Shown here one piece after another: positions 22,221 through 36,644 of a stretch of 64,000 nt of DNA. Below the pieces are notes generated by a model. The model was given only the letters and a program-made list of their open reading frames with translations, made no database searches and had not been told where the DNA came from. The translations under genes and the position numbers were made by a program. How positions within the stretch are numbered: the stretch's first letter is position 1; each line of letters begins with the position of its first letter. Origin of the DNA: Unio delphinus (lineage: Eukaryota; Mollusca; Bivalvia; Unionida; Unionidae); the NCBI GenBank assembly GCA_029339505.1, contig JAQISU010000058.1, positions 1,062,001 through 1,126,000 on the forward strand. The letters run 5' to 3'.

Positions 22221-24005
22221 CTCACGCACACCTTCTATTCAATGCATTCTAACTAAACAGTGAAGAATATAGTGATTTTTCTAACTTTCCCCGAATTTGC
22301 TACACAATGATCGTGAAATAAAAACGGGAGTAGTAATGGCATATTTTCCTGTATTAGTTTATATTAGGTATAGAAACCATATCGGATCACAACTTGTCTC
22401 TATTCTGTCTGACTGAGCATTGAATCTGCTTGAAAAAGAAAGTCAGTCACTCAATATAAATATAACCGATATCAAACTGCAAGGTTGAAAAGGTCATCCT
22501 TCTGAATGGTATCAACGAACTACCTCATTGTTGTCCAGCAGAAATTGCAAGGTAGACAAAGATAATAATCTTGCTAACATTTCTGGTATGAACTGATATT
22601 TCCTGTACGAATTATAAATAATATAAAGCATTTATAAAAGCTCTCAGTGGATTCAGTTACATCACATTCAAATAAATTTATATATAGTCAGAGAAAATAT
22701 TGACAACTCATATAAAACACACTGGGGGAAAAGGCTATTAAAAATAACGGAAACTAGGGTCAGTCAGAATATTTTACTTAATAGAGTATGCATTTGAAAG
22801 ATAAAAGTTGATGAAATAATTTTGACGAAGCATCATTCACAAAATGTATTTGTATCTTTAGTAAAATGCCGTTTAATACAAATGAATACATCTTAGTCTA
22901 ATCAAACAAATTTATTATTGTATATGATAAAAAGTTGGATGGATTTAAGATCTAATATAAGATTGTGGACGAGTCACGATAAAATTCATGTAATCTATAT
23001 ACATCAGGACAGGTACAGGTGTTTAAACCACATCTGAGGGCCGATGTGAAATACGTCTCTACCTATAAATTTGTTTTGTCCAAAGCATGGTAGATATATT
23101 TATCCTTTTTATTTGTTTTTTTTTTTTTTGTAAACCATACCTATATATTCTAATAATGTCCAGTGAGAAAGACCTTTTGAGGAGACGTCATTTTATGGTT
23201 AAGACCAATATGCAGGCGATGAAGTCGATATAAGAGTCATAGAAGAAACACAACTTTCCAGCCTGCGAGTAGAACCCAGTTAAAATAATTATGAAGTTGA
23301 CAAAACTGCCTGCTTCAATATACATATCAGTCTGGGTCAACATCAGTGTACTTTTTCCTGATTTGGAATAGTAGTTAAGATAATTTTGTTTATACGTGTA
23401 ATCAACTCCGTTTAGTTAGATATCTGTAAACATTTACTTCATTGGTAAAAGTGTAAATTAACTTGCATAGGACACAAAAACTGACTGTTCTAATTAAAGT
23501 ATATATTTTCACACCTTACAAATAAAATTTGCAGTGCAAGAAAAAAATTCGAACTGGTCACAGCGCACATTAAACACCATACACATCAGTCTGATTTACT
23601 AAATATTTTACTTTAAATAAACGCGGTTCCAAGAGTATAAGCTATTGCGAAGTTACTTGGTTATTATCGGTCCTACAAAAACATCTTATGAGCATGTTCG
23701 GGAGTACGTTCCATTCGATTATTGATTGCTTATTTAGTACATATCTGTATCAGCACGAGACATTATTACAACAACGTTATAAATGTTTTATTGAAACTGT
23801 CAGATATATTCAACAAAGAAATATTTTGCAAATGGAATCATCTTATAATATGAGATAGATACCGTACCACAATCGAAGTATTCAATGGCGGATTGTGGTT
23901 CGGCATCCATATTATAATAGCTGTCACATTATGCACAGTAGGTAGACAGGGGAAACGTTATGTTTCCAGTTGTTTCCATTAAACGGCATCATTATAAATA
24001 GGCTA
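22221..24005. other. Unannotated AT-rich region
   Basis: 1.8 kb of apparently unique AT-rich DNA. I found no transposon motif, long ORF or RNA gene. Confidence 0.45.
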
Positions 24006-24262
24006 ATGTAAACTGTGTACATATTTTTAGATGTAGTGGATAATGTGTACATGTTTAGAGGTAGTGGATAATGTGTACATGTTTAGAGGTATTATAAACT
24101 GTGTAGATGTTTAGATGTAGTGGATAATGTGTACCGGTTTAGAGGTATTGTAAACTGAGTACACGTTTAGAGATATTGTACAATGTGTATACGTTTAGAG
24201 GTATTGCAAAATGTGTACGTGTTTAGAGGTATTGTACATGTTAAGAGAAATAAAAAAATATG
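24006..24262. repeat. Minisatellite, about 28-bp unit
   Basis: About nine imperfect copies of TTTAGAGGTAGTGGATAATG followed by TGTACATG. The GTGGATAATG and ATTGTAAACTG forms alternate. Confidence 0.9.
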
Positions 24263-26877
<2,615 letters not shown>

Positions 26878-26932
26878 ACAGAAAGAAAAAAAGAAGAAGA
26901 AAAACAAAAGAAAGAAAGAAAAAAGGAAAAAA

Positions 26933-26985
<53 letters not shown>

Positions 26986-27074
26986 TATATATATATATAT
27001 AGATATAGATAGATATATATATATATATATATAGATATATATATATAGATATAGATAGATAGATATATAGATAT

Positions 27075-27147
<73 letters not shown>
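26878..27147. repeat. Purine tract followed by (AT)n/(GATA)n microsatellite
   Basis: 26878-26934 is nearly all purine (GAAA and GAAGA words). It runs straight into an AT array interrupted by AGATAGATA and AGATATAGATA. ORFs of Tyr-Ile and Ser-Ile repeats on the minus strand are translation of the repeat. Confidence 0.97.
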
Positions 27148-27151
<4 letters not shown>

Positions 27152-28840
27152 GCTGTATCAATCATATAACTCGAGGTGTGTACATTTGTTATTAAAATAA
27201 ATGACAAATTCTCCGATGATCGAATTATTTCTCCGCGGAAAAGTGCCTCGAGGCCATAGCAACATATTTTGCGTTGCGGGTGTTTAATGAATATTTATGC
27301 AGGTGCTTTTCTCTTTTTCAAAATCGCCATGTACGATTTATCAATAAATGGTACATTAACATTGATGTTATATATAATAATGAGGTAATTGTGACTATTT
27401 TATTCTTGCGTCTACAATATACCTTGCCGTAGTATTGTGTGTGAACTGAGGAAATGGAGGAATCAGAAATCTTAGAACAAAGAAAATAGCCAACTTAAAT
27501 TTACTAACTGGATTAAGAGAATGAAAAATATTTTAAAATATTTTTTACTTTCATTTGTAATAAACGTGAATATAAAATGATGAGAAAGACGAGTCTCTTT
27601 CATTAACTATACTTGTATTAAGCAAAACAATAGCATTTTACTCGTTTTAGCTTTGACTTCTGTGATCCTGATCTGTTCCGGCTTGTTTAAACTGAACAAT
27701 GTATTAGAATGTCCGAAATATTAAGTTAAATGTTAACTTGCATATTCCTTTCTTGCAGTATTATTCTGGATGTTATCGATAAAACAAAAAGCATTTTTAA
27801 AATAGTTGTTTTTCAAGGGCGGAACGGGGTGGAGTGGTAGTAGATTTAAATGGGACTTCGCTATTAAATAAATATTGTTCTCAGGAATTTAGGACAATTT
27901 ATATGCTTGTGACGAAATTGTTTAAGAATAAAACCAAAATTAAATTATGCAAATATTAACGCATATCTTGTCTTTAGGGTATACTTCTGAGAGAGTGACC
28001 AGTATATGCTAAAGTCAGGATTTACAACACACACAATGGCGAGAAAATTGGGATTGAATATTAAAAACTTGATGCTTTTCTCTCTTTTCTGTTGTTTTTT
28101 TTAAAACATGGACTCGTAACATCTGAAACAAATTAATAAAGGGCATGCAGGAAAATATTTATTTTTTTCATACCAACACTATCAAATCTATAAAAAAAAA
28201 ATTATAAGGGAGTAAATGTAATTCGATGACAATCACAAGTGCTTACAAAGCAACAAAAGTACCCCATTATTTCAAATAAACACACACACATCACTATTAA
28301 AAAGCAACACACACACACTAGCAAACAAACACACATATAAATCTCTTACAAACAAACACATGTCCAACCCTTTGCTACCAACAAACATATTCAACTCTTT
28401 CAAATAAACACATGCCAAGCAAAGACACCTTTTCCACCCTACATATAATCACTCATATCTCATTCGTACTTACAAAACCAAAAGGTTGTACTGTACGGTA
28501 TAACCGTCTTACTTCTGGTCTCTGCACATAGTGAAAGGAATATGGAATAAAACTTGATACCATAAGCACATGTCATATTTTGTACAAGGGTCACACAACT
28601 CCGTATGCTTCTTAGCAACAACCTTAAAGAGACCAGAGAGTCAATAACGTTCAAGAGTAAGCGTTGCTTAGTACCAATATTGTTTCTATATCTAACCTGT
28701 GGGTGTGGTGGTTTTCAAGAAACATATGTTTGCATTGTCAAAATCAATGGTTTTAAGTCAGAAGTACCTTCCTCGAAATTGGCCACGTTAAATTCTGGCT
28801 TGTTTGATTCTCTGCTGGATTAGTTCAAACAGCAGACACT
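27148..28840. other. Unannotated region; CA-rich patch at 28260-28440
   Basis: Mostly unassigned AT-rich DNA. At 28260-28440 ACACACACA and CAAACAAACACA words recur in an irregular pattern of about 50 bp (CTCTTACAAACAAACACATG and similar). ORFs at 28460-28823 are unsupported. Confidence 0.5.
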
Positions 28841-29075
28841 GAAAGTTTAACTTACCCATGTCCAACAATATGTTTTATAGGAAGCAGCACTAGTAAGGCG
28901 AAACTGGCGCTAGGATAATCAATTGTCAAATTTGCATAAGTTAGTCTGTCAAACAATTGTCTCCAAGTGATCTTTCTATGTGTCGTTGTAGATGATGACA
29001 TCATCGATGAGAGCATCAAAATTATCTAGACCAGACGCTGAAACGTTCAAGGCGAACCATTCATATCAAATTAGA
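28841..29075 (-). pseudogene. Gypsy-class RT fragment
   Basis: Minus-strand translation gives, in order, FDMNGSP-stop-TFQRL, then LDNFDALIDDVIIYNDT, KDHLETI, ANLTIDYPSASFAL and KHIVGHG. These align with the RT piece at 59460-59720 (FQRLI, GLE, DVIIYNDTW, KEHLATI, ACLTVN, FLGYLVGYG). Here the catalytic xIDD box is present as LIDD, whereas the 59.5-kb copy has lost it. Stops and frameshifts occur. It seems to be a small remnant of the same element family without LTRs. Confidence 0.7.
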
Positions 29076-29159
29076 AAAAAGTAGAAACCTAACAAACAAA
29101 TAACGCATTTTCATAATTTCTAGATGACATTTAGCTATGCAGTTCAGTGCAACATCCTG

Positions 29160-29600
29160 GTTTATAAGAACGTGTGTTTGGAAGAGTCAGTATGTATATT
29201 TATTTGCAATGGCGACTCTTTTGTTTTAGATACAGATGGGTGTGTATCTTTGTAAGAGTCGAGTATGTGTGTTTATTTGTGACAGTCGTGTATGCGTATT
29301 TATTTGTGACAGTCGTGTATGTGTATTTATTTGTAAGTGCTTGTTTGCAATGTTTATGTATGTCTGTTGTTTTTTTTTTGTGCAAAAGTCGGGTATGTGT
29401 GGTTTTTTGCAAGAGATTTGTGTGTTTATTTGTAATGTTTGAGTAGGTGAATATATTTGTATGAATCCGATACGTGTATTTATCGTGTACGTGCGTTTAT
29501 ATGAAAAAGTAATGCGTGTGTGCCTGTTGGAAAGATATTGTTGTATTGTGTTTAGTTGTAAGAATCGGGTATATGTGTTTAATTTGTGACTATTACTGTT
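29160..29600. repeat. Minisatellite, 27-bp unit, left part
   Basis: Copies of GTATTTATTTGTGACAGTCG followed by TGTATGT; 29265-29335 is the most regular part. Because 27 is a multiple of three, all frames can stay open (YLFVTVVYV-type peptides). The ORFs on both strands are therefore artefacts. Confidence 0.9.
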
Positions 29601-29689
29601 TTGTGTGTCTGATTTAGATTTTTAACATAGCTTTAACAAATTTAGTTATATCGCTTCGAATAAGTACTGTGGTTCCTTATAATGACGTC

Positions 29690-29884
29690 TAGTATTGTGG
29701 CTCGCCTACCCACCCTACCACCCACACATTTTCCTGATACCTGGCCGACAGTCCTAACACTAACCTGTTAATTCAGAGGCAACTTCTACCGCCAACTTGA
29801 TAAGTCTTTGGTATGACCCGGCTAGGTTTAGAACCCGCAACCTGCCGCATCCGAAGCAAACTCTAGCCTTGCTCCAGCGGATGT
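29690..29884 (-). mobile_element. Decayed tRNA-derived SINE
   Basis: On the minus strand, GGTTGCGGGTTCTAAACC (a degraded B box) is followed by TAGCCGGGTCATACCAAAGA and a TTGGCGGTAGAAGTTGCC body. The combination of a B box with GGGTCATACCAAAGAC is one I recognise from tRNA-derived SINEs widespread in invertebrate genomes. The A box is not clear. The segment interrupts the 27-bp minisatellite, which resumes at 29885, supporting an insertion. Target duplications were not found. Confidence 0.5.
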
Positions 29885-30068
29885 GTTTTATTTGCAAAAT
29901 TTGTGTATGTGCTTTAATTTGTACGAGCCGTGTATGTGTATTTATTTGTGACAACCGTGTATGTGTATTTATTTGTGACAGCCGTGTATGTGTATTTATT
30001 TGTTATTGTTAAGTATCGGTGTTTATTTGTATCAGTCGGGTAAGTGTACGTATCTGTGTAAGGTATCA
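29885..30068. repeat. Minisatellite, 27-bp unit, right part
   Basis: The same unit as at 29.2 kb (GTGTATTTATTTGTGACAG with CCGTGTAT). It ends where the RTE-like LINE begins. Confidence 0.9.
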
Positions 30069-30317
30069 GTGTTATTTTTTTAGTCCTTGGTCTGGAAAGG
30101 GATGGGCTCCGCCAGACGACTTTGCCCAAGACACACTGATAATGCTGGACAAATCTGAAATTACCATACCGGATCAGTCGTCTCCCGTGTCAATAAGGAC
30201 GGCGCCTGCCGTTGTCCACCAGGACAAAGGTGACAAGTTCGCTTCTGGTACTTTGCATATTATCAAAGCGAGAGACAGCATCGTCAGTCCACCTGTAACA
30301 TTAAAACTGGCGCACAG

Positions 30318-31080
30318 TGGAAGACTCCAAGAGTTGACACATGAGATGGAATACTAAACATGGCACATTATAGGACTCTGTGAAGTAAGATAGAAAGCCC
30401 TAGGAGAACACCAAACTGAAGATGGACGTATATTGCATTATCTAGTGGAGAGTTGGACAAGTCCATACATGGAGTAGGCTAACATGTAAACAAAGCCATC
30501 AAGAGATCTGTGCTTGAATGTCGCCCCATATCTATCAGAATCATCTTCATTCGCCTGAAAGCATCTCCCTTTAACATCACAAGTATCCAAGTATATGCTC
30601 CAACTACTGATCATGATGATGAAGAAATAGAGTAGTTTTACAACAAACTCCAGGGTATAATAAACATGGTAGGTAAAAAAGTAAATCCTCATCATCCATG
30701 GAGACTGGAATGCCTGGAATGCCAAAGTTGGCAAAGATGCTCTAAAAGACTGGGATCATCATTGTGGACATTCTTGCAATGAGCGTACCAATGAAAGAGG
30801 GAAACGGCTGCTCGAGTTCGCAAGCTACAACAACTTGGTACTAGCCAACAACCTATGCCAATACAACGCTTCACGATGTTGGACATGGCACGCACCAAAT
30901 GGAATCCATCATAACCAGATCTACATACTGGTTCAAAACCGTTACCGATCTGATATCAAATCAATAGAGCAAAGACAAGTACGTTCCCAGGTGCTGATGT
31001 TGGTAGTGATCACGACCTCGTCATTATGTACTTCCGAGTGAGACTGAAGAAAGCTAACAAGCCAAAGAAAATCAGGCAAA
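30318..31080 (+). pseudogene. Endonuclease domain of RTE-like LINE
   Basis: Pieces in shifting frames: LTHEMEY, WHIIGLCEVR (conserved Glu), RPISIRIISIRLKASPFNIT, QVYAPTTDHDDE, IIHGDWNAWNAKVGKD (Asp-x-Asn) and NERGKRLLEFASYNNLVLAN. Next is CWTWHAPNGIHHNQIYILVQ, where the family normally has Asp-Tyr after NQI; here the Asp codon is missing. A GSDHDLV-like block follows in another frame. Stops near 30358 and others make it non-functional. A partial duplication (GNAWNAK) has added codons to the GDWN loop. Confidence 0.75.
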
Positions 31081-31161
31081 TTCATCCTTGAACAACTGAA
31101 GAACCCTAACATCTGCAAGTCATTCCAAGCCACAATTGGAGGAAAATTTGCTCCACTTCTT

Positions 31162-31503
31162 GTGATGGATGTTGATGTTAAAGTGATGACAGACACTTTC
31201 AACACAGTCATGACAACAGCTGCCAAGGACATCGTTGTTCTCCATCGCCCAAAGAAAAAAGCCTGGGTTACAGAAGAGATTATGAATCTGTGTGATGCCC
31301 GAAGAGAATTAAAAAATACCAGACACATAACCAGGCCAGTGGAGTACCGAGAAATAAACAACAATATCAGGAAAAACTTGAAGAAAGCAAAACAAGATTG
31401 GATTGGACAAAAGTGCACAGAAATAGAGAGCAGTATGTTAAACAGTAATAGCAAAATGGCATTCCGAATCAGGAAAGACCTCACCAGCCAGAAGGAATCA
31501 TGA
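31162..31503 (+). pseudogene. Linker region of RTE-like LINE
   Basis: A 113-codon open stretch between endonuclease and RT. It reads DVDVKVMTDTFNTVMTTAAK, KKKAWVTEEIMNLCDARREL, KKAKQDWIGQKCTEIES and SKMAFRIRKDLTSQKES, then a stop where the family continues. It is lysine-rich and probably alpha-helical. It is in frame with none of its neighbours. Confidence 0.75.
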
Positions 31504-31639
31504 GTCAGTACCATTCAAGATGACGAAAATGGAAAATGCCTCACAGAAGCATGTGAAAATGCAGAAAGATGGACTGAGTATTGTAAAGAACTCTACAACC
31601 ATCCATCCATATGAGACCCAGAGCTGCTTGACTTTCCAA

Positions 31640-32460
31640 ACTCCACAAATGATGATGATTGCCCCATTCTCAAAGAAGAGGTGGAGTCAGCAATAAGACC
31701 ACTGAAGAATGGGAATGCAGCTGCAGTAAACAACATCTCAGCTGAACTTATCAAGAATGGTGGGGAATCAGTGATAGAGCTACTAACAAAAGTATGCAAC
31801 AAGATCTGGCAGATAGGCGACTAGCTGAAACAGTGGACCCAGTCACTGATTATAACACTCCACAAAATGACAATCTCCAGATGTGCCAAAGTTACAGAAC
31901 AATCAGTTTGATCAGCCATGCTAGTAAGGTGATGATGAAGATCATACTGAACAGACTGAACCCAAAAGCAGAAAAAATAATCACTGAAAAACAAGCAGAG
32001 TTCCGGAGTGGAAGACGCACAATAGAACACATATTCAATATTAGGGTTCTGTGTGAAAAGTATCTACAAGAGACTTATCATGTGTTCATAGTTTTCAAAA
32101 AGGCTTACGACAGAGTGTGCATGAGGCATTGTGGGCCACAAAGAAGTAAGTACAACATGGGTCAAACGTTGACCAATACCATCAAGCATTTATACGTCAA
32201 GGCTACCAGTGCAGTAATTGCTCGAGGTTCTGTGGAAGACTGGTTCAAGAGAAACAGTTGGAGTACGGCAAGGTTGTCTCCTGTCACCCACGCCTTTCAA
32301 CATCTACTTAGAGCGCATCATGAGTGAAGCGATGGAAAACTGCTGTGGGACAGTCATAATTGGAGGGCGCAACATCACCAACCTACGCTTTACAGACGCC
32401 ATTGATGGGCTTGCAGGCAGTGAAGATGAGCTTGCCACCTTAGTGAAGAACATGGAGTAA
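31640..32460 (+). pseudogene. RT domain of RTE-like LINE, catalytic site altered
   Basis: Blocks: CPILKEEVESAIRPLKNGNA, SYRTISLISHASKVMMKIIL, EKQAEFRSGRRTIEHIFNIR and CEKYLQETYHVFIVFKKAYD (motif A, with Asp in KAYDRV). The VGVRQGCLLSPTPFNIYLE block (motif B) follows. The motif C tetrad encoded at 32389-32400 reads FTDA instead of FADD, so the second catalytic Asp is lost. Motif B is reached only by changing frame at about 32220-32270. Confidence 0.8.
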
Positions 32461-32517
32461 ACCTCTTCCAGATTTGACATGGAGATAAGCACTCAGAAGA
32501 CAAAGCGATAGCATATA

Positions 32518-33180
32518 GTGACAAACAAATCTCAACCAAAATTAAAGTCAGATGACAAGAACTTGAAACAGTGGGCCAATTCAAATATATTGGTTCCAAA
32601 TCACCGAAGAGGAATCAAGAGCAGAAATTTTGTCAAGAGCAGCACAAACAACGGTAGCTATGTCAAAGCTAAGACCCATCTGGAGAGACAAGAATATATC
32701 TCTGAAAACTAAAATCGGACTATTTAAAGCACTAGTCATTTCAATCTTTTTCTGTATTCATGTGAGGCCTGGACCCTGACAGCAGAATAACAACGAAGAA
32801 TCCAAGCACTTGAAATGATATGCTACAGTACAATCCTTGGCATCTCTTACATGGACCACATCAAAAATGAAGAAGTGCGTAACACCATCAGCACAAAGTA
32901 GGCCATTATAAAGACCTCATCACCGTCAAAAAGAGAACGCTTAAATGTTATGGCCATGTCACTAGAGCCAACAGTTTATCCACAACAGTACTGCAGGGTA
33001 GTGTCCAAGGTGGCAGAAGGTGAGGTAGACAGAGATACAAGTGGAGTGACAACATCACAGAATTGACCAGGAAAAGTTTTGCGGAGATACAGACATTGGC
33101 ACATGAATCGAAGCAAGTGGAGGGAACTGGTCAGATGTTCAGCAGCACAGTGCCTCAACGACCACACTAGGTCAAGAGAC
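32518..33180 (+). pseudogene. C-terminal region of RTE-like LINE
   Basis: Fragments of the thumb and C-terminal region in mixed frames: ISTKIKVR-like, TTVAMSKLRPIWRDKNI-like, ISIFFCIHVRPGP (a frameshifted SIFLYSCEAWTL), LGISYMDHIKNEEVRN and KKRTLKCYGHVTRAN. They are followed by HTRSRD and a stop just before the (TGA)n tail. Confidence 0.7.
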
Positions 33181-34629
33181 TGATGATGATGATCATGATT
33201 TACCCATGCCTTTTGTCACGGTCGAGCCAGCAGAGAACAATTCATTGAACAGTATTACAATACAAACAAAAGCCATTAGTTACAAAGCCAACTTAAATAA
33301 TGCACTTATTTTAAGGAGAAAGCACTGACGCCTCGTGATTATTACTGCAAATAGTTAAGCGGTATTATATCAAGAAATTTAGCTTCGAAGAAACCTGTCA
33401 TATAAAAAAATATTGAACCTAAGAATTGTGACCCATAAAATATTTCCCCAATTATTATTGATTATAGACCCAGATAATAAAATATTGACATCTATTATTG
33501 CTGGTCATAGACCTGATATCATAATATTGACCCATATTATTGCTGACTATAGATTAATGTTGACGATCATCTCGCGCAATTTGTTAAAAGCGACTGTATT
33601 TTAAAAAGACAAAATCATTGCATGCGAAACCCTAGTTGCAAATGAAGTTATCAAGAATTTTGCTACTAACAATATAAATCAAATGTCTTTATGTAAGTTT
33701 TTAATTTCTTTTTTAGTAAGTACTCGTCTTTGCACAAAACAGAAATTTTGAAAAGTACATTTATCTCTATTTATAAGCATCAGCTCTAAACGAAACTTTT
33801 AAAGACACGTTAAATCTTTACAACACAAAAAGAGATAGATAAAATCAGATTGTAATGAAAACGTGGAAAATACAACTTTGAACATTTATCCAAACCAGGC
33901 TGTTATAATGAGTACCATTATAAGATTTATTAACCATTCCATTGTTACTGGTTTGCTATTTACCTAAATAGTTAATTAATTAAATTCAGCTGATAAGTAA
34001 GGCAGTCAGTAATTGAGCTATTAAGAAAGTTATAAATAAAACACAATGCAATTTTGATTGTTTGCTTCTTTTACATATAACGACGTGTTTGGTCATCTAC
34101 AAACATACAATGACGCTGGTAGATATTTGAAAAGTGTTTCTGCCTGATTACAGATTCCTGAAGTTTGTGAAACAGGAAAACGGTACTTAGAGTGCCCAGA
34201 TTAGTTTTACATAGAAGAATATGATTTAATCCTCGACAAAAGAACAGCAAAATGAACGAACAGAATTGCCTAAAAAAGAGACCATTTATTTATTTCCATC
34301 TCTGCGATAATTTCAGACGAGATGTTTACTCGTATTAGCTTGAGTATTAAAGACAATACGAGACAAATTTGTATTCCACTCAGGTTACGCAGCAGATGAG
34401 GAAAATATATTATCATTTTGCATGCGGGTATTACAAAAAGCGGGCTGTAACAAGATAACCGGGACGGACCACTTCGGATTAACAACAAAACACGCTTTGA
34501 TGATACAGATATAAAAATTATGATGTAATGTGGCGATATATGTATATAAACAAAACAATGAAATGCGTGCGTATTGTAATCCAAATATTGGATTTAATTA
34601 TACATAATTACGCACAGACTAGAAGATGC

Positions 34630-34735
34630 AAACGAATCATATAATGATACAAATAAATGATACAATGATACAAAACAATGATACGAATCAATGATACAAT
34701 GATACAAAAACTGATACAAAACCCCAGCGAAAAAA
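34630..34735. repeat. Irregular ATGATACAA repeat
   Basis: AATGATACAAATAAATGATA-type words recur about eight times, a short local microsatellite within the LTR-like segment. Confidence 0.8.
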
Positions 34736-34959
34736 TTATACAAAAAAAGACATGAATACAGTTCACTCACGTAGTAAACAATGCAGGATTACTCATATAG
34801 TAAAAATGTATAGGCTTAAGTAGCGGAACTATATTTTGAAAAATAATAACAGGACAGATAACTTATCTTTCCAGTCCCAAACCATATACTGGGTTCCGCA
34901 AACCCACATTAGCCCACGGCTAACAATTTACGAATAAATATATATAATCAACTATTAGT

Positions 34960-35230
34960 ATACAGCTCCACAGCTGGTACAATAGAACATCACAATTTCT
35001 ACAGACTCCGGACCCTCGGAATACTGCGAAACATTAGACCCTCCAGACACTCTGGTCATTTAGACAGCTCCACAGCTGAGTCACCCTTGTCACCCTTGAC
35101 ATTAGACACTACGGACGCTAGACATTAGACACTCCGCCACATTAAACAGCTCTGGACACACCAGTGCATTTAATCACAGCTCCCGACGTTTGACAGCTCC
35201 GGGCACCCCGGACGTTTAACACCCTCGTAC
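34960..35230. repeat. GC-richer block with recurring ACAGCTCC and TTAGACACTCC words
   Basis: ACAGCTCCACAGCTG, GACATTAGACACTA and AGACACTCCGCC recur irregularly. The block is distinctly less AT-rich than its surroundings. It corresponds in position to the central region of the 9940-11194 LTR, and may be a regulatory or structured part of the LTR. Confidence 0.5.
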
Positions 35231-35605
35231 AAATAGCTGAAAAGATACCCGACACCGTGTACTAACCTTGATACAGACATAACGTAATGACGTTATACAC
35301 GGTAAATTATCAAGACTATTATTATCATGACAAAATGACAGGTTCTATAGTACACCTTCCCTGTTTGATAATGCTGAATAGTAAACAATTATATTTTAAC
35401 AAAATATAACTTTACTTTACCAATTTAAATGCCTCGCGAACAAGAGTAGAAAATGCACGCATTATGCTGTGTAAAACTATATAACAAACATGCAAAGGTA
35501 AATATAGTGATACAAAAAGCTATCACTCAGTATCAAAAATGTACTTACCCCTACAGCTAAAGTTGTGCAATCCTCCCTCCCTCGGATCTATAACCCTATA
35601 GCTAC

Positions 35606-35618
35606 AGTCCTTGAAACC
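35606..35618. repeat. Target-site duplication of L1-like copy A, left
   Basis: AGTCCTTGAAACC, 13 bases, is repeated perfectly at 41427-41439. It lies directly before the T run (the minus-strand A tail) of copy A. Confidence 0.85.
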
Positions 35619-36644
35619 ATTTTTTTTTGGGGGGGAGGGGGGGCACCAGACAGATGCCCCCTCTCCCTATTGAAAAAACTAATAAAAAGTTTATGTGTAT
35701 GTGTGTTCCCCCGATATGTAGTTGGTTTTTTTTTTTAAATTTCATTTAATTTAAACTAACCTTAATTTTTTCCCATCGGGATTATATAATAATAGGAAGA
35801 TATTTTTATCCTTAGTGTTTTTCTATGACATTTCCACCCGAGCACAAGGGCTCATCATGGGTGTCTGTCTCATACTTCAAAGTTAACCCTGGCTAGGGGT
35901 TTCCTGTATCCTGTGTTTGCTATTTGTGTTGTGCTATATGTGTGTTGCTATATGTATTCATATGAATACTGTATTATTTTGTAAGGATAGCCATACTTTG
36001 TCAATTTTCCCAGTTTTCTAACCATATAATTACCTCTAAACAGTAATTATTCCAATTTATTTCATTTAGTTAATATATTTTTTTATTAATTTTGAATTTT
36101 GTACAAACCATGGTGTCTTAATTTTAAATTAATTTGGTTGAAACCAAACTATTGTTTTACTGTTTATGATATTATGTTCCATGTTTTGTAATTTCCTTAT
36201 TTATATACTAGATCACTTTGATCGAAATGGGATTCGTACAATTTCTTTTATTCTTTTCGCACTTCACCCTTCTCGATACTATTTGTGATCTTTATTTATT
36301 TATCATTAAGTCCTTATTTTTTTTTTCCCAAAAGATTATTTTATATTTCCCTTTAAACGGGCTTTCTGTGTAGACTTGCACAATCTCCACAGAGTAAAAA
36401 CATTTTCCACCAGTGATTTTGTATGATAGCATGCTTTTTTTCAAGAAAAGGAAAAGAAATAAAAAGGAAACAGATCTGAACTAAAGAGCCTATCTAATCC
36501 GTGAGTTGTTTTGTAGTGTATATGTCTCAGGTGAGTTTTATTCCAAACTCTTTCACGGGCCTGTCCACTTCGCGTAGCGCCATGTGATATAGCCCCGTGC
36601 TCTCATTGCTCGTACTTTCTCCTCCAGAGTTCCCTGAACCCTCC
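35619..36644 (-). other. 3' UTR of copy A with conserved structured blocks
   Basis: The untranslated tail contains four features found in all three copies. First, a GC-rich block right after ORF2 (36553-36625, with CACTTCGCGTAGCGCC). Second, an imperfect stem CTGTGTAGA...TCTCCACAG near 36368-36394. Third, a 16-base palindrome GTATTCATATGAATAC (35954-35969). Fourth, the terminal GGGGGCA/TGCCCCC stem-loop. Confidence 0.8.
35639..35661 (-). other. Terminal stem-loop, copy A
   Basis: Left arm GGGGGCA (35639-35645), loop CCAGACAGA and right arm TGCCCCC (35655-35661), as read on the plus strand. In the minus-strand RNA it lies directly before the A tract. Confidence 0.9.

Larger units (their letters stand above)
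30075..33192 (+). mobile_element. RTE-like LINE, nearly full length, inactivated
   Basis: Plus-strand non-LTR retrotransposon with apurinic-type endonuclease, RT and C-terminal region, ending with a (TGA)n tail. There is no separate ORF1. The same family appears at 12.8-14.3 kb (5'-truncated) and 55.3-55.6 kb (3' tip). I recognise the wording (GLCEVR, YRTISLISHASKVM, NLRF, KRKLKWYGHVT-type ending) as the widely distributed endonuclease-RT family annotated in many invertebrates; RTE is my best clade guess. Frameshifts divide it into at least seven pieces. Its 5' end follows the 27-bp minisatellite directly. Confidence 0.88.
33214..35618. mobile_element. Left part of a long LTR split by the L1-like array
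   Basis: The segment begins TGTCACGG, the exact complement of CCGTGACA that ends at 53235. Several blocks match the solo LTR at 9940-11194 in the same order. AGCTTCGAAGAAACCT near 33382 corresponds to AGCTTCAAGAAACCTT near 10156. An AGCTCC-rich central region follows, then ACTTACCCCTACAGC near 35546 against ACTCACCCCTATGGC near 10880. CCTATAGCT...TTGAAACC lies at the L1 insertion point. Immediate flanks (CCTTT before 33214, CGGGC after 53235) do not match, so this may be one LTR of a larger element or a rearranged copy. The ORF at 34270-34584 is unsupported. Confidence 0.5.

Noticed and set aside
29174..29446. Hydrophobic ORF suggesting a membrane protein
   Set aside because: The 27-bp minisatellite keeps all frames open; peptide periodicity equals the repeat.
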